A stretch of DNA of 64,000 nt from Methylobacterium currus (GCF_003058325.1 NZ_CP028844.1:536001-600000), one strand, 5' to 3'; shown: positions 48,345 through 58,027, counted from the first letter of the stretch. The notes: generated by a model from the letters alone, not told the origin. A program made the numbers and translations.

Positions 48345-49421
48345 TCACGCGGCCGGCGGGTAATCCGCGTAGCCCTGCGCCCCGCCGGTGTACCAGGTCT
48401 CGGCGTCGTCGGCGGCGAGCGGGAGGTTTTGCGCGATCCGGCGCGGCAGGTCGGGATTGGCGATGAAGGGGCGGCCGAACGAGATCGCGTCGGCCTCGCC
48501 GGCATCGAGGGCGGCCTGGCCCCGCGCGCCGTCATAGTCGGAATTGAGCACGAAGGCGCCCCGGAAGGCCGCCCGCATCCGCGGCGCCACCGGCGGGCGC
48601 TCGGCCTTGCCGTTGGTGCCTTCGAAGCCTGGCTCGCGCACCTCCAGGAAGGCGACGCCGATCTCCGACAGGGCCACCGACGCCGCCTCGAACAGCGGCT
48701 CGGGGTTGCTGTCGTTCACCCCCTGGCGCTCCTCGTTGGGCGACAGGCGCACGCCGGTGCGGTCCGGCCCGACGATGTCGGCCACCGCCGCCGCGACCTC
48801 GCGCAGGAACCGGATCCGGTTCTCGATCGAACCGCCGTAGCGGTCGGTGCGGAAATTCGCGTTGTCACGCAGGAACTGGTCGATGAGGTAGCCGTTCGCG
48901 GCGTGGATCTGCACCCCGTCGAAACCGGCCTCGAGGGCGTTGCGGGCCGCCTTGCGGTAATCCTCCAGGACGGCCTGGATGTCGTCCTCGGTCATGGCCC
49001 GCGCCTCGACATGGGGCGCCTTGCCCTCGTAGGTGCGCGCCAGGCCCGGCATGGTGGTCGCCGAGGAGGAGACCGGCTGGCCGCGCCCGGGCAGGCTCGG
49101 ATGGACCACCCGCCCCATATGCCAGAGCTGCGACACGATTTTGCCGCCCGCCGCGTGCACGGCGGCGGTGACGGGCCGCCAGGCCTCGACCTGCTCGGAA
49201 CTCCAGATCCCGGGCGCATAGGGCCAGCCGAGCCCCTGAGGGCTGATCCCGGTCGCCTCGGAGATGATGAGGCCGGCGGATGCGCGCTGGGCGTAGTAAT
49301 CGACCATCACGGTGGTCGGCACGTGGTCGCGCGTCGCCCGCGCCCGGGTGAGCGGCGCCATGAGCACCCGGTTGCGCGCGTCGAGCGCGCCGAGGCGAAT
49401 CGGGTCGAGGAGGCTGGGCAT
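48345..49421 (-). CDS. Old Yellow Enzyme-type alkene reductase
   Basis: A 358-residue FMN-dependent NAD(P)H oxidoreductase (NemA/OYE). Motifs: NRVLMAPLTRARATRDHVPT, QLWHMGRVVHPSLPG, DGVQIHAANGYLIDQFLRDN, NFRTDRYGGSIENRIRF and ISFGRPFIANPDLPRRI. The His-Asn pair (HAAN) expected to hydrogen-bond the substrate is present. It probably reduces activated alkenes or nitro-compounds. ATG 49421. Confidence 0.94.
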   Translation of the reverse strand: MPSLLDPIRLGALDARNRVLMAPLTRARATRDHVPTTVMVDYYAQRASAGLIISEATGISPQGLGWPYAPGIWSSEQVEAWRPVTAAVHAAGGKIVSQLWHMGRVVHPSLPGRGQPVSSSATTMPGLARTYEGKAPHVEARAMTEDDIQAVLEDYRKAARNALEAGFDGVQIHAANGYLIDQFLRDNANFRTDRYGGSIENRIRFLREVAAAVADIVGPDRTGVRLSPNEERQGVNDSNPEPLFEAASVALSEIGVAFLEVREPGFEGTNGKAERPPVAPRMRAAFRGAFVLNSDYDGARGQAALDAGEADAISFGRPFIANPDLPRRIAQNLPLAADDAETWYTGGAQGYADYPPAA

Positions 49422-49473
49422 CGCGGGCTCTGCTGGGCGGATCGGGGAAGGTCGGCAAGACCGGTCGGGGGGT

Positions 49474-50892
49474 TCAGCGGGTCGTCTGCTGCTGCGGCCG
49501 CCGCGAGGCGGCGAGCGACGCGGCCTTGCCGGCGGCGGCGTAGAGGTTCAAGCGCGAATAGACCCCGAAGGCCGAGCCGTCGTCGAGGAAGCCGCCGCCG
49601 GGCCCCTGTGTCTCGGTCAGGATGGCGTTCGCCTCGGCGAGGCTCAGGGACGGGAAGGCCGCAGTGAGCAGGTGGCCGGCCTCCGGCGCGAGCTTGCCCA
49701 CATCCTCGACCGTGTTGGCGGTCTCGGCGTGGACCACCGGCAGGCCGTAGGTCTGCGTCGTGTTGTAGAAGGCCTCGTTGGCCGCCGCATCCCGGAACCG
49801 GCCGGTATCGGTGGCCGCGCAGGCCGCGACCGCGTCGCCGCAGGCATCCTTCAGCACGAGGGCGAGGTCGTTGCGCGCCGCCTCCAGGGCCGCGCGGTAA
49901 TCGGTGATCGCGACCGCGTCGTTGGTCTGGCGGCTCATCTCGTTGATGATGGCCGGATTCTTGCGGATCTGGCCGACATAGGCCGGATCGTTGGCCAGCA
50001 GATGCGCGACCGCGTGGAGCGCCACCGCGCGCCCGCCGAGCACGTCCATGGCGTAATGCGCGCCGACGACGATGCGGTTGTTGCCGTACTCGGCCGCCCG
50101 CACGATCATCTGCTGGTAGCGCTCCGGCACCAGCAGCGCGAGGACGAGGGATTCGGTGTAGCCGTAGGTGGTGTGACCGCTCGGATAGGACGGGCTGTCG
50201 GTCAGGTTCTGGCTCGGCCCGTGCAGCCAGTCCAGGCTGTGCGAGGTGCGGCCGAAATAATCGTCGCCCCGATAGGCATAGAGGCGCGGCAGGGTCTGGA
50301 ACGGGCGGGAATCGCCGAAGGCGTCGGCCCCCTTGCTGCCCGCTTGCCGGTCATAGGCTTTGCCGAACACGTCCGGAACGCCGCCCCGCGCCCCGAAGAG
50401 GCCGGCAGCCGCCTCCGAGACGGGAGTCTTTCCGTCGGTCGTGCCGTTGGCGAAGAAGTACTTTCCGGAATTCGAATCCGACTTCGTGATGTTGTTGGTG
50501 TAGCCGAGCAGGTCGGCCACCGTCTGCGTCACGTTGCTGAACGTCTTGTAATCGGCGTAGCGCGCCTTCTCCTGGTAGATCGCGCCGAGCCGGCTGCTGA
50601 GACCGTCGGCGAGTTCGGTGGCGTTGCCGTCGGTGATGAAGCAGTCGCGGAGCGCCAGCTGCCGCTGCTGGTCCAGCGGCAGCAGATGCGGCTGCGGGTG
50701 GGTGCCGAACTGGATGTCGCCGGTCACCTGCAGGTTGGCGGCGAGCGCCGCCCGCCCCTCGGAGGTCTTCGGCAGGACGCTGACCGGGGCGAGACCCTGG
50801 AGGGCGACGAGGTTCGTCGCCGTCTGCGCCGCCGCCGCGACGGGCAGCAGCAGGCAGAGAATTGCCGCTCCGTGGATCGTGGCCCTGCGCAT
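49474..50892 (-). CDS. PAP2-family acid phosphatase, exported
   Basis: A 472-residue exported phosphatase with an N-terminal Sec signal (HGAAILCLLLPVAAAAQ). The PAP2 signature is complete: DSRPFQTLPRLYAYRG region, PSYPSGHTTYGYTESL (P-S-G-H) and NRIVVGAHYAMDVLGGR (R-x5-H-x3-D). Class A non-specific acid phosphatases are usually about 250 residues, so this is a longer relative with an extended N- and C-terminal part. Start at ATG 50892 (MRRATIHGAA). Confidence 0.86.
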   Translation of the reverse strand: MRRATIHGAAILCLLLPVAAAAQTATNLVALQGLAPVSVLPKTSEGRAALAANLQVTGDIQFGTHPQPHLLPLDQQRQLALRDCFITDGNATELADGLSSRLGAIYQEKARYADYKTFSNVTQTVADLLGYTNNITKSDSNSGKYFFANGTTDGKTPVSEAAAGLFGARGGVPDVFGKAYDRQAGSKGADAFGDSRPFQTLPRLYAYRGDDYFGRTSHSLDWLHGPSQNLTDSPSYPSGHTTYGYTESLVLALLVPERYQQMIVRAAEYGNNRIVVGAHYAMDVLGGRAVALHAVAHLLANDPAYVGQIRKNPAIINEMSRQTNDAVAITDYRAALEAARNDLALVLKDACGDAVAACAATDTGRFRDAAANEAFYNTTQTYGLPVVHAETANTVEDVGKLAPEAGHLLTAAFPSLSLAEANAILTETQGPGGGFLDDGSAFGVYSRLNLYAAAGKAASLAASRRPQQQTTR

Positions 50893-51207
50893 GATGTCGC
50901 CCCCGATGGTCCTTGAGGCGGCAGAAGACGATGCCGGCCGCCTCCTGTCCAGCCCAGGTCTCACTCTCGGGGTCTCACTCTCGAAGTCGTACCCTGAAGG
51001 CCGCACGGTCCGGGTCGGGCCCTCGCGGCGTCGAACCGGCCCGGACCGGATTCGGGTGACGACGCGACGAAAATTCCTCCCCGTTCGCCCGGCGGGCGGG
51101 GTTCATCGATCGCGATCCTGTCGTTCTATAAAAAGAACAATCTCGTTGACTTGAAGAACGCTGACGGACACCCTCGGAGACCCTGCATACCCGCTCACAG
51201 GATCGTC
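50893..51207. other. Intergenic region with an AT-rich promoter-like patch
   Basis: About 315 bases between divergent genes. The interval 51118-51165 is AT-rich (GTTCTATAAAAAGAAC is a small inverted repeat at 51123-51138) and probably holds the promoter of one or both genes. Nothing else is recognised. Confidence 0.5.
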
Positions 51208-51345
51208 ATGCCGCAGCACCCGGATCCGGCCGTCTCCGTGCCCGCCATGCCTCACCCGTCGGAGCCGAGCCCCGGGCTCGTCGCCGTCGCGCTCTGCGTC
51301 ACGCTGGTCCTCGCCGCCTTCGCGATCCTGCTGCGCGCCGGCTGA
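51208..51345 (+). CDS. Small single-helix membrane protein (45 aa)
   Basis: A 45-residue protein (MPQHPDPAVSVPAMPHPSEP) ending in one hydrophobic helix (GLVAVALCVTLVLAAFAILL). The start at 51208 is chosen because AGGAT lies just upstream; an in-frame extension to 51151 exists. It lies 12 bases before the FAD-binding gene, so co-expression is likely. Function unknown. Confidence 0.55.
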   Translation: MPQHPDPAVSVPAMPHPSEPSPGLVAVALCVTLVLAAFAILLRAG

Positions 51346-51357
51346 AGGGGTGTTCGG

Positions 51358-52761
51358 ATGAACCCGGTCATCGCGGTCGTCGGCGCCGGCTTCAGCGGCA
51401 GCATGGCGGCACTCCACCTCCTCGCCGCCCTGCCCCGGTCGTGGTCGGTGCTGCTGTGCGAGAAGGGCGGCCGCTTCGGACGGGGGCTCGCCTACGGCAC
51501 GCAGGCGTCGGATCACCTGCTCAACCTGCGCGCCGCCAACATGAGCGCCTATCCGGACCGGCCGCAGCATTTCGCCGATTGGCTGGGCCGCCTGCCCGAG
51601 GCGGAGGCGTCGGACGTCGTCGCGACGCCGGCCGGCACCTTCGCGCCGCGCGCCCTCTACGGCCGCTACCTGGCCGAGCTGCTCACGCAAGCGGTCGTCA
51701 GCGAGGGCGCGCCACGGCTCCACCTCGTCCACGACGCCGTCGCCGACCTCGTCCCGGTGGCCGGCGGATACCGGCTGCGCACCGAGGGCGGGACGTCCTA
51801 CGCGGTGGCGGGCGCTGTGCTCGCGATGGGCAACCTCACCGGCCCGGGAGCGCCGCCGAGCCGCCACCGGCTCGATCCGTGGCGGCCGGACGCGTTCGGC
51901 CGGCTGCACCCGGACCGGCCGGTCCTCGTCGTCGGCACCGGCCTCACCATGGTCGACGCGGTGGCGTCCTTGCGCGGGCGGGGCTTTTCGGGCCGCATCG
52001 TCGCCCTGTCGCGCCGCGGCCTGGTGCCGAAGGTCCATGCGCCGACCCGGGCCTGGCCGGTGCCCGATCTCGCCGCCGCCGACCTGGCCTCCCTGACGCG
52101 CCTGACCCGGCGGATCCGGGCCGAGATCATGGCCGCGAGGCAGGCCGGGCGGGACTGGCGCGACGTCATCGACGCGTTGCGGCCGATCACCACCTATCTC
52201 TGGCGCAGCCTGCCGCCCCGGGAGCAGGCCCGGTTCCTGCGCCACCTGCGGCCGTTCTGGGACGTGCATCGCCACCGGGCCGCCCCACCCGCCGCCGCGG
52301 CGATCGCCGCCGAGATCGCAGCGGGAGGCCTGGAGGTGCGGGCCGGGCGCATCCTCGCCATCACGGACGGCCCCAGCGAGGCGGTGGTGACGATCCGGCC
52401 GCGGGGCGGCGGCCCGGACGCGGCGCTCACCGTCCAGGGGATCATCGACGCCACCGGAATTGGGCGCGTCGACGAGACCGGAGACCCGCTGCTGCGCCGC
52501 CTCGTCGCGAACGGCCTCGCCCGGCCGGGCCCGTTCGGGCTCGGTCTCGCGGCAGGGGACGATTACCGCCTGCGCGGCCCGCAGGCCGGCCGGCTCTGGA
52601 CCCTCGGGCCGCTCCTGCGCGGCAGCTTGTGGGAATGCGTCGCGGTGCCGGACATCCGCAACCAGGCCGCCGAGGTCGCCGCCCTTGTCGCCGCCCTTGT
52701 CGCCGCCCCCTTGGCCGGGGAGGTCGAGCGGCCGGCGCCGTCGCTCCGGCAGGCGGGCTGA
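51358..52761 (+). CDS. FAD/NAD(P)-binding protein (COG4529-like)
   Basis: A 467-residue flavoprotein. The N-terminal Rossmann motif VIAVVGAGFSGSMAALHLL (GxGxxG) is followed by GRGLAYGTQASDHLLNLRAA and NMSAYPDRPQHFADWL, a pattern of the FAD-NAD(P)-binding family COG4529. A second nucleotide site VLVVGTGLTMVDAVAS (GxGxTM) lies near residue 185. The substrate is unknown. AAGGGG is a fair ribosome binding site for ATG 51358. Confidence 0.85.
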   Translation: MNPVIAVVGAGFSGSMAALHLLAALPRSWSVLLCEKGGRFGRGLAYGTQASDHLLNLRAANMSAYPDRPQHFADWLGRLPEAEASDVVATPAGTFAPRALYGRYLAELLTQAVVSEGAPRLHLVHDAVADLVPVAGGYRLRTEGGTSYAVAGAVLAMGNLTGPGAPPSRHRLDPWRPDAFGRLHPDRPVLVVGTGLTMVDAVASLRGRGFSGRIVALSRRGLVPKVHAPTRAWPVPDLAAADLASLTRLTRRIRAEIMAARQAGRDWRDVIDALRPITTYLWRSLPPREQARFLRHLRPFWDVHRHRAAPPAAAAIAAEIAAGGLEVRAGRILAITDGPSEAVVTIRPRGGGPDAALTVQGIIDATGIGRVDETGDPLLRRLVANGLARPGPFGLGLAAGDDYRLRGPQAGRLWTLGPLLRGSLWECVAVPDIRNQAAEVAALVAALVAAPLAGEVERPAPSLRQAG

Positions 52762-52776
52762 GCCGGTCGCCCGGCC

Positions 52777-53697
52777 TCACTCCCGCTCGAGGCCCGGCAC
52801 CGTCGCCATCGCGCCGGCGAGCGCGTCGACCAGCATCCGCACCCGCCGGATGCGCGTTCGGCCGGGTACGACCAGCAGCGACAGGGGAACCGGCTCGAGG
52901 GCGAAATCCGGCAGGATCGGCTCCACCGTCCCGTCCTGCAGCAGGTCGTCGACGAGCCAGACATGCGTCGCCGCGAACCCGCGGCCCCGGGCCAGGGCTT
53001 CGCGCGCGGCGAGGCCGTGATCGACCAGCAACCCGCCGCCGACCGGCACCGCGACCGTCGTCCCGTCCGGCCCGCGCAAGGCGAGCCCGTCGCTCCCGGC
53101 GACGTTGCTCATGCGGATCGCCGCGTGCCGGGTGAGATCGTCGGGCCGCTCGGGCCGGCCCCGCGCCGCCAGATAGTCGCGCGACGCCACCAGCAGGCGG
53201 CGCGACCGGCCGAGCGCCCGGACCTGCATCGTGCTGTCGGCGAGCGGACCGAGCCGGATCGCGACGTCGACCGCCTCCTGCACCAGATCGATGCGCGCGT
53301 CGGACAGGCTGAGGTCGACGACGAGCCCCGGGTGACGGTCCTGGATCGCGAAGAGGAGCCCGCAGACGTAGCGGACGCCCAGAGCCGCCGTGCACGAGAT
53401 GCGCACCCGGCCGGTCAGGCCGCGCCCGGCCTCCCGCACCCCGTCCGTCGCCTCGTCGACCAGCCGCAGGATCGTGCGCGCCTCGGCATGGTAGCGCCGT
53501 CCTTCGTCGGTGAGGGTGAGGCGCCGGGTCGTCCGGTTGAGCAGGGTGACGCCGAGCGCCCGCTCCAGATCCGCCACGTGCCGGGTCACGGTCGACTGTC
53601 CGACGCCGTGCTCGCGCGCCACGGCCGACAGGCTACCGCGCTCGACCACGCGCACGAAGCTGCGCATCCGCTCCAGCGTGACGCCCGATTGATCCAT
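52777..53697 (-). CDS. LysR-family transcriptional regulator
   Basis: A 306-residue LysR regulator: N-terminal HTH (MRSFVRVVERGSLSAVAREH, then VGQSTVTRHVADLERALGVT), linker helix and C-terminal inducer-binding domain (VRISCTAALGVRYVCGLLFA). It is divergent from the quinone-reductase-like gene 128 bases away, the usual LysR layout, so that gene is its likely target. Confidence 0.93.
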   Translation of the reverse strand: MDQSGVTLERMRSFVRVVERGSLSAVAREHGVGQSTVTRHVADLERALGVTLLNRTTRRLTLTDEGRRYHAEARTILRLVDEATDGVREAGRGLTGRVRISCTAALGVRYVCGLLFAIQDRHPGLVVDLSLSDARIDLVQEAVDVAIRLGPLADSTMQVRALGRSRRLLVASRDYLAARGRPERPDDLTRHAAIRMSNVAGSDGLALRGPDGTTVAVPVGGGLLVDHGLAAREALARGRGFAATHVWLVDDLLQDGTVEPILPDFALEPVPLSLLVVPGRTRIRRVRMLVDALAGAMATVPGLERE

Positions 53698-53825
53698 AGA
53701 GCGGTGAAGTCCTATCCGATCCTGCCGCCTACCGGATGGATCGATCGCCGGGCAGGTTCAAGCCTCGATCGCTCGCCGGGCGTCGTTGCCCGCCGAGATC
53801 CGCCGCTCGCACGGAGGCACCCTCC

Positions 53826-54611
53826 ATGAAGATCCTCGTCATCTCCGCCCATCCGGAACCGGCCTCGCTCATCCACGCCCTGCGGGACGTGGCGGTCACC
53901 ACGCTTCACGCGGACGGGCACGAGGTCCGGGTCACCGATCTCTACGCAGCCGGGTGGAAGAGCGCGGTCGACCGGGCCGACTTCCCGGGCCTGCCCGATG
54001 ACGCGCGCCTGCACGTGCCCGCGGCCTCCGCCGAGGCCTTCGCGGCCGGGACCCTGACGCCGGACGTCGTGGCGCAGCAGGCGGACCTCCTCTGGGCGGA
54101 CGCCCTGATCCTCGCCTTTCCCCTGTGGTGGTTCTCGATGCCGGCCATCCTCAAGGGGTGGATCGACCGCGTCTACGCGTTCGGCTTCGCCTACGGCGTC
54201 GGCGAGCACAGCGAGACGCGCTGGGGCGACCGCTACGGCGAGGGGACGCTCGCGGGCCGACGCGCGATGCTCGTCGTGACGGCCGGTGGCTGGGCGTCGC
54301 ATTACGGCCCGCGCGGGATCAACGGGCCGATCGACGACCTGCTGTTTCCGATCCACCATGGCGTGCTGTTCTATCCCGGCCTCGACGTGCTGCCGCCCTT
54401 CGTGGCCTACCGCGCCGACCGCATGGACGACGCCACCTTCGCGGCGACCGCGGAGGCCCTGAGGAAGCGGATGCGCACCTTGTTCGAGACGGCCCCGATT
54501 CCGTTCCGCCGGCAGAATGGCGGGGATTACGCGATCCCCTCGATGGAGCTGCGCCCGGATGCGGCCGACCCGCACCTCACCGGGTTCTCCGCCCACCGGC
54601 TTCCCGCCTGA
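53826..54611 (+). CDS. NAD(P)H oxidoreductase, flavodoxin-like fold (quinone reductase family)
   Basis: A 261-residue flavodoxin_2 protein. Motifs: LVISAHPEPASLIHALRD, ALILAFPLWWFSMPAILKGW, VVTAGGWASHYGPRGINGP. Members reduce quinones or azo compounds using NAD(P)H and FAD/FMN. The start at ATG 53826 was chosen because GGAGGCACCC lies just upstream. It is divergent from a LysR gene, consistent with induction by an electrophile or quinone. Confidence 0.9.
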   Translation: MKILVISAHPEPASLIHALRDVAVTTLHADGHEVRVTDLYAAGWKSAVDRADFPGLPDDARLHVPAASAEAFAAGTLTPDVVAQQADLLWADALILAFPLWWFSMPAILKGWIDRVYAFGFAYGVGEHSETRWGDRYGEGTLAGRRAMLVVTAGGWASHYGPRGINGPIDDLLFPIHHGVLFYPGLDVLPPFVAYRADRMDDATFAATAEALRKRMRTLFETAPIPFRRQNGGDYAIPSMELRPDAADPHLTGFSAHRLPA

Positions 54612-54825
54612 GCGCCCGGCCTTTACCTGAACTGCGCCGTCGGGGCCGGTCCCGGCGGATAACCAGGGCCGTATCCGCCGCACATCGCGCGGCGCGTCGG
54701 AGGCGTACGGTCATGGCCGTCGAAAACGCTTCGCGCCGCCCCGATCGGCGATCCTCGCCGAGCATTGTTGCACAAGCCGATCGCCGATTCTGCCGGTTTC
54801 GGACACGGTCAAGATCGACCTGCGC

Positions 54826-56064
54826 TCAACGGCGACCCGGGCTGAACGGCGCAGGCACCACCAGCGGGGCCTCGCCCGACATCACCTCGGCCAGGAGGCG
54901 GCCGGAGGCCGGCCCGAGGGTGAACCCCTGGTGGCCGTGGCCGAAATGGAGCCACAGGCCCGGATGGCGCGGCGCTGGCCCGACGACCGGCAGCAGGTCG
55001 GGCATGCAGGGGCGGATGCCGGACCAGGGCGCGTTCTCGCGCGGCGCACCGAGATCGAGGAGGCCGCTCGCGGCGGCCTCGGCGCGGGCGAGCTGGACCG
55101 GGCCGGTCGCGGCGTCCGGCCCCGCCAATTCGGCGCCGGTGGTGAGGCGCAGGCCCGCCGCCATCGGGGCGAGGACGGTGCCGTTCTGCGCGTCGAGCAG
55201 CGGCAGGTTCAGCGTCCGGGTGGTGCGCCAGTGCCGATGATAGCCGCGCTTGCGCACCATCGCGATCCGGTAGCCGAACCGGCGCAGGAGCGCGGGCGAC
55301 CACGGGCCGAGCGCCACCACCGCGGACGAGGCCTCGACCGTCCCGTCCGTGGTCCGCACGCTCCAGCCCCGCCCCGCCGGGGCGAGGCTGTCCGCCTCGC
55401 CCCGGAGCAAGGTCCCGCCGCGCCGGGCGAACAGGGCGGCGTAGGCCGCCACGAGCGCGCCCGGGTCCCGGACCGACCACGGATCCTCCCAGTGGACCGC
55501 CCCGGCCCCGGTCTGCTTCAGTGCCGGCTCGGCCACGGCGAGGTCGGCGGGGGACATTGCCCGCGCGCGAACCCCGTAGCGCGCCCGCAGGCGCTCCGCC
55601 TCCGCCACGGCCTCGTCCATGGCCCGTGGCTCACGGAAGAGCGCGCGAAAGCCGCCCCGGCGGACGAGGTCGGCGGCGCCCGCCGCCTCGATCAGCGCCG
55701 CGTGCTCCGGGACGGCGTGCGCGATCAGGCTCGCATAGGCGCGCGAGGCGGCCGCGTGGCGGCGGGGGGCCGAATGCCACCAGTAGCTCAGGAGCGGCCC
55801 GAGATGGCGGTGGAGCGCGCGCAGCTCGTAATGGACGTCGTTGCTGCGGCCGGTGGCGATCGCCCACAGGGTCGCCCGGTCGCGCGGCATGGCGTAGGGC
55901 TCGACCGCCTCGCTCTGGATGATCCCGGCATTGCCGTAGCTCGTCTCCCGCCCCGGCTCGCCCCGGTCGACGAGGGCGACCGACCAGCCGCGCTGCTGCA
56001 GGTGAAGGGCGGTGCCGATGCCGACCATACCGGCGCCCAGAACGATCGCGCTGCGCAAACTCAC
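54826..56064 (-). CDS. D-amino acid dehydrogenase-type FAD oxidoreductase
   Basis: A 412-residue DAO-family flavoenzyme. The Rossmann loop IVLGAGMVGIGTALHLQQRG (GxGxxG) is at the very N-terminus, followed by VALVDRGEPGRETSYGNAGI and later LPVVGPAPRHPGLWLHFGHG, HQGFTLGPASGRLLAEVMSG, all typical of DadA-type small subunits. The start is set at GTG 56064, which gives VSLRSAIVLGAG; the longer frame is not protein-like. Substrate specificity is not clear from sequence. Confidence 0.85.
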   Translation of the reverse strand: MSLRSAIVLGAGMVGIGTALHLQQRGWSVALVDRGEPGRETSYGNAGIIQSEAVEPYAMPRDRATLWAIATGRSNDVHYELRALHRHLGPLLSYWWHSAPRRHAAASRAYASLIAHAVPEHAALIEAAGAADLVRRGGFRALFREPRAMDEAVAEAERLRARYGVRARAMSPADLAVAEPALKQTGAGAVHWEDPWSVRDPGALVAAYAALFARRGGTLLRGEADSLAPAGRGWSVRTTDGTVEASSAVVALGPWSPALLRRFGYRIAMVRKRGYHRHWRTTRTLNLPLLDAQNGTVLAPMAAGLRLTTGAELAGPDAATGPVQLARAEAAASGLLDLGAPRENAPWSGIRPCMPDLLPVVGPAPRHPGLWLHFGHGHQGFTLGPASGRLLAEVMSGEAPLVVPAPFSPGRR

Positions 56065-56465
56065 CGCCCTCGGATTTTTTGGTGGGATTCGTGTTCTGGG
56101 AGGAGTGTCGGGCCCGCCGCGGCCGGGCAAGACCCGACCACGATACGCGGCACGCGCGCCGGCGCAATGGAGGACCGGGCATCCGGGCCGGCCTGCGCAT
56201 TCGACCCCGCGCCCCGCCGTCTCCGGACGAGCGCGGGAAGCGGATCCGAAAATCCCTTTTCCAAAAATCCCTTTGCCTCGTCGCGACGGCCGCGACATCC
56301 TCACGATCGTCCCGGGCTCCGCTCCGAGGCCCGGGACCGATGGTGAGAGGCCGTGAGCGTCTCGCTCGCCGCGCCGCACGAACCGAAGCTCGGGCAGGAC
56401 CGGCGGCTCGGTCTCCGGAACCTGGACGCCCGTCGCGGTTTCCGGAGGGCCAGTCCGGACCTTGC
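56065..56465. other. Intergenic region with a 15-bp-period repeat
   Basis: About 400 bases between the divergent dehydrogenase and metallophosphoesterase genes. It contains a two-copy direct repeat (AAAATCCCTTTT... at 56249 and 56264, period 15). No gene is supported; the promoters of both flanking genes must lie here. Confidence 0.5.
56249..56278. repeat. 15-bp-period direct repeat (2 copies)
   Basis: AAAATCCCTTT occurs at 56249 and 56264, spaced exactly 15 bases. It is one of several 15-bp-period direct repeats in this window. Confidence 0.65.
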
Positions 56466-56978
56466 ATGACCACCTACTTCACCAGCGACACCCATTTCGG
56501 CGACCCGCGGGTGCTGCGGATCGACCGCCGGCCCTTCCCCGACCTCCCGACCCATGACGCGGCCCTGATCGAGAACTGGAACGCCGTGGTGGAGCCGGAC
56601 GACACGGTCTGGCACCTCGGCGATTTCGCCCTCGGCCCGCCGCCGGAGCGGGTCCAGGCCCTGCTCTCGGCGCTCAACGGGCAGAAGCACCTGATCGTCG
56701 GCAACAACGACGGCCCGGCGACGCTCGCCGCGCAAGGGTGGCGCAGCATCGCGCATTACGCCGAGATCGACGTCGACGGGCAGCATCTCGTCCTGTGCCA
56801 CTATGCTTTCCGGACCTGGAACCGGATGGGACGGGGCGTCGTGAACCTGCACGGCCATTCGCACGGCAAGCTCAAGCCGGCGACGCGGCAATACGATGTC
56901 GGCGTCGATGCCTGGGATTTCCGGCCGGTGACGCTGGAGACGATCCGCTCGACGCCGCGCCGTCGCACGACGACCTGA
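56466..56978 (+). CDS. Metallophosphoesterase (calcineurin-like)
   Basis: A 170-residue metallophosphoesterase. Motifs: MTTYFTSDTHFGDPRVLRID (DxH), DTVWHLGDFALG (GDxx), IVGNNDGPATLAAQGW (GNxD/H), LVLCHYAFRTWN (H) and NLHGHSHGKLK (GHxH), the complete five-part metal site. It has no signal peptide, so it is cytoplasmic. The substrate is unknown. ATG 56466 begins the normal N-terminus. Confidence 0.93.
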   Translation: MTTYFTSDTHFGDPRVLRIDRRPFPDLPTHDAALIENWNAVVEPDDTVWHLGDFALGPPPERVQALLSALNGQKHLIVGNNDGPATLAAQGWRSIAHYAEIDVDGQHLVLCHYAFRTWNRMGRGVVNLHGHSHGKLKPATRQYDVGVDAWDFRPVTLETIRSTPRRRTTT

Positions 56979-57156
56979 CGCCCTCCGACCTCACCTCGCC
57001 GCGCGCGGACCCTTGCCACCCATCCGGGCAGTTTTGCGCGGAACCCCTCGGGCGCCCCCGACGTTCATCGGTCACAAGAAGCAAGCTTGGCATCACGCTT
57101 CATCCATGAGGCCGATCGCCGCAGCTGCGGATCCCACATCGTTCGTGAGTTCAGTG

Positions 57157-57477
57157 ATGACCACACCGCGTCGTCTCCCGCTCGGCTGGCCACTCGCCGC
57201 CGCTGTCCTGCTCCTGGCCGGCCCGGCCTTGGCCCAGCCGGCCTGCATTGGCGCCCAGCGCAAGATCGACGAGGCCGGCGCCCTGCGGTTCCAGGCCCGG
57301 CAAGATGCCCGCATCGGCGACCGCGACCGCGTCTGCGACAATCTCGGCGATGCGGAGGACCGCTACGAGGATGCCCGCGACCGGCTCGAGGAATGCGGCC
57401 TCGGCGTCGCGTCGGTCGATCTCAAGAGCGCCATGCGCTCGGTGCGCCAGGAAAAGCGGTTCTTCCGCTGCGATTGA
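57157..57477 (+). CDS. Small secreted four-cysteine protein
   Basis: A 106-residue protein with a Sec signal (PLAAAVLLLAGPALAQPA) and a mature part of about 75 residues. Four cysteines, at QPACIG, RVCDN, EECGLG and FFRCD, could make two disulfides. The middle is helical and charged (CDNLGDAEDRYEDARDRLEE). Starts at ATG 57157 (MTTPRRLPLGW) are preferred; longer frames are unlike an exported protein. No family is recognised. Confidence 0.7.
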   Translation: MTTPRRLPLGWPLAAAVLLLAGPALAQPACIGAQRKIDEAGALRFQARQDARIGDRDRVCDNLGDAEDRYEDARDRLEECGLGVASVDLKSAMRSVRQEKRFFRCD

Positions 57478-57574
57478 GCGCGTGCCGTAGCGCACACCTC
57501 TTCACCCGAAATTCACCCATTACTCTCACTGGGCGCTGCCGTGACTTGAGGCGCGCCAGATCGGAACCGTCGTC

Positions 57575-57718
57575 ATGACCAACGCCAGCCAGACCCCGTC
57601 CGAAGCCCGCCTCTCCGCCCCGACCGCCGGTGCCCACTCGTTCACCGCGGCGCTCTGCGGCTTTCTCGGATCGACCGCGGCCACGACCGTGGTGATGCTG
57701 CTGCTCAGCAGCGTCTGA
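57575..57718 (+). CDS. Small single-helix membrane protein (47 aa)
   Basis: A 47-residue protein (MTNASQTPSEARLSAPTAGA) with a C-terminal hydrophobic helix (LGSTAATTVVMLLLSSV). It lies 97 bases after the four-cysteine protein gene. No ribosome binding site is clear; composition and helix support it modestly. Confidence 0.5.
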   Translation: MTNASQTPSEARLSAPTAGAHSFTAALCGFLGSTAATTVVMLLLSSV

Positions 57719-57769
57719 GACGCCTCTTGTCACGCCTGTCTTGACCATGCTCGGTCTGCCGGCGCCTGT

Positions 57770-58027
57770 TCAGGGCGCGACCGACCAGAACCGGCGCCGG
57801 GCGAACAGCATGTCCGGCTGGCCGACCTGAGGGCTCCCCGCCTGCACATGGACCTGCACCGGCGCCGCCGGCGGGCAGACCGGATCCGGGCGCCGCGCCT
57901 GGATCGTCACAGGCTCGGGCCGCACGATGCCCATCCGCACCTGAACGTCCGGATTACGCAGCGCCGCGACCGTCGCCACGGCGGCCATCAATGCGCCTGC
58001 GATGGCGCCGAGGAGAAAATTCAGCAT
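57770..58027 (-). CDS. Small membrane-anchored protein (85 aa)
   Basis: An 85-residue protein starting MLNFLLGAIAGALMAAVATV, a single N-terminal transmembrane helix that ends in a periplasmic Pro/Arg/Val-rich tail (RRPDPVCPPAAPVQVHVQAG). The start at 58027 gives a natural anchor; the longer frame to 58090 does not. Divergent from flaF. Function unknown. Confidence 0.6.
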   Translation of the reverse strand: MLNFLLGAIAGALMAAVATVAALRNPDVQVRMGIVRPEPVTIQARRPDPVCPPAAPVQVHVQAGSPQVGQPDMLFARRRFWSVAP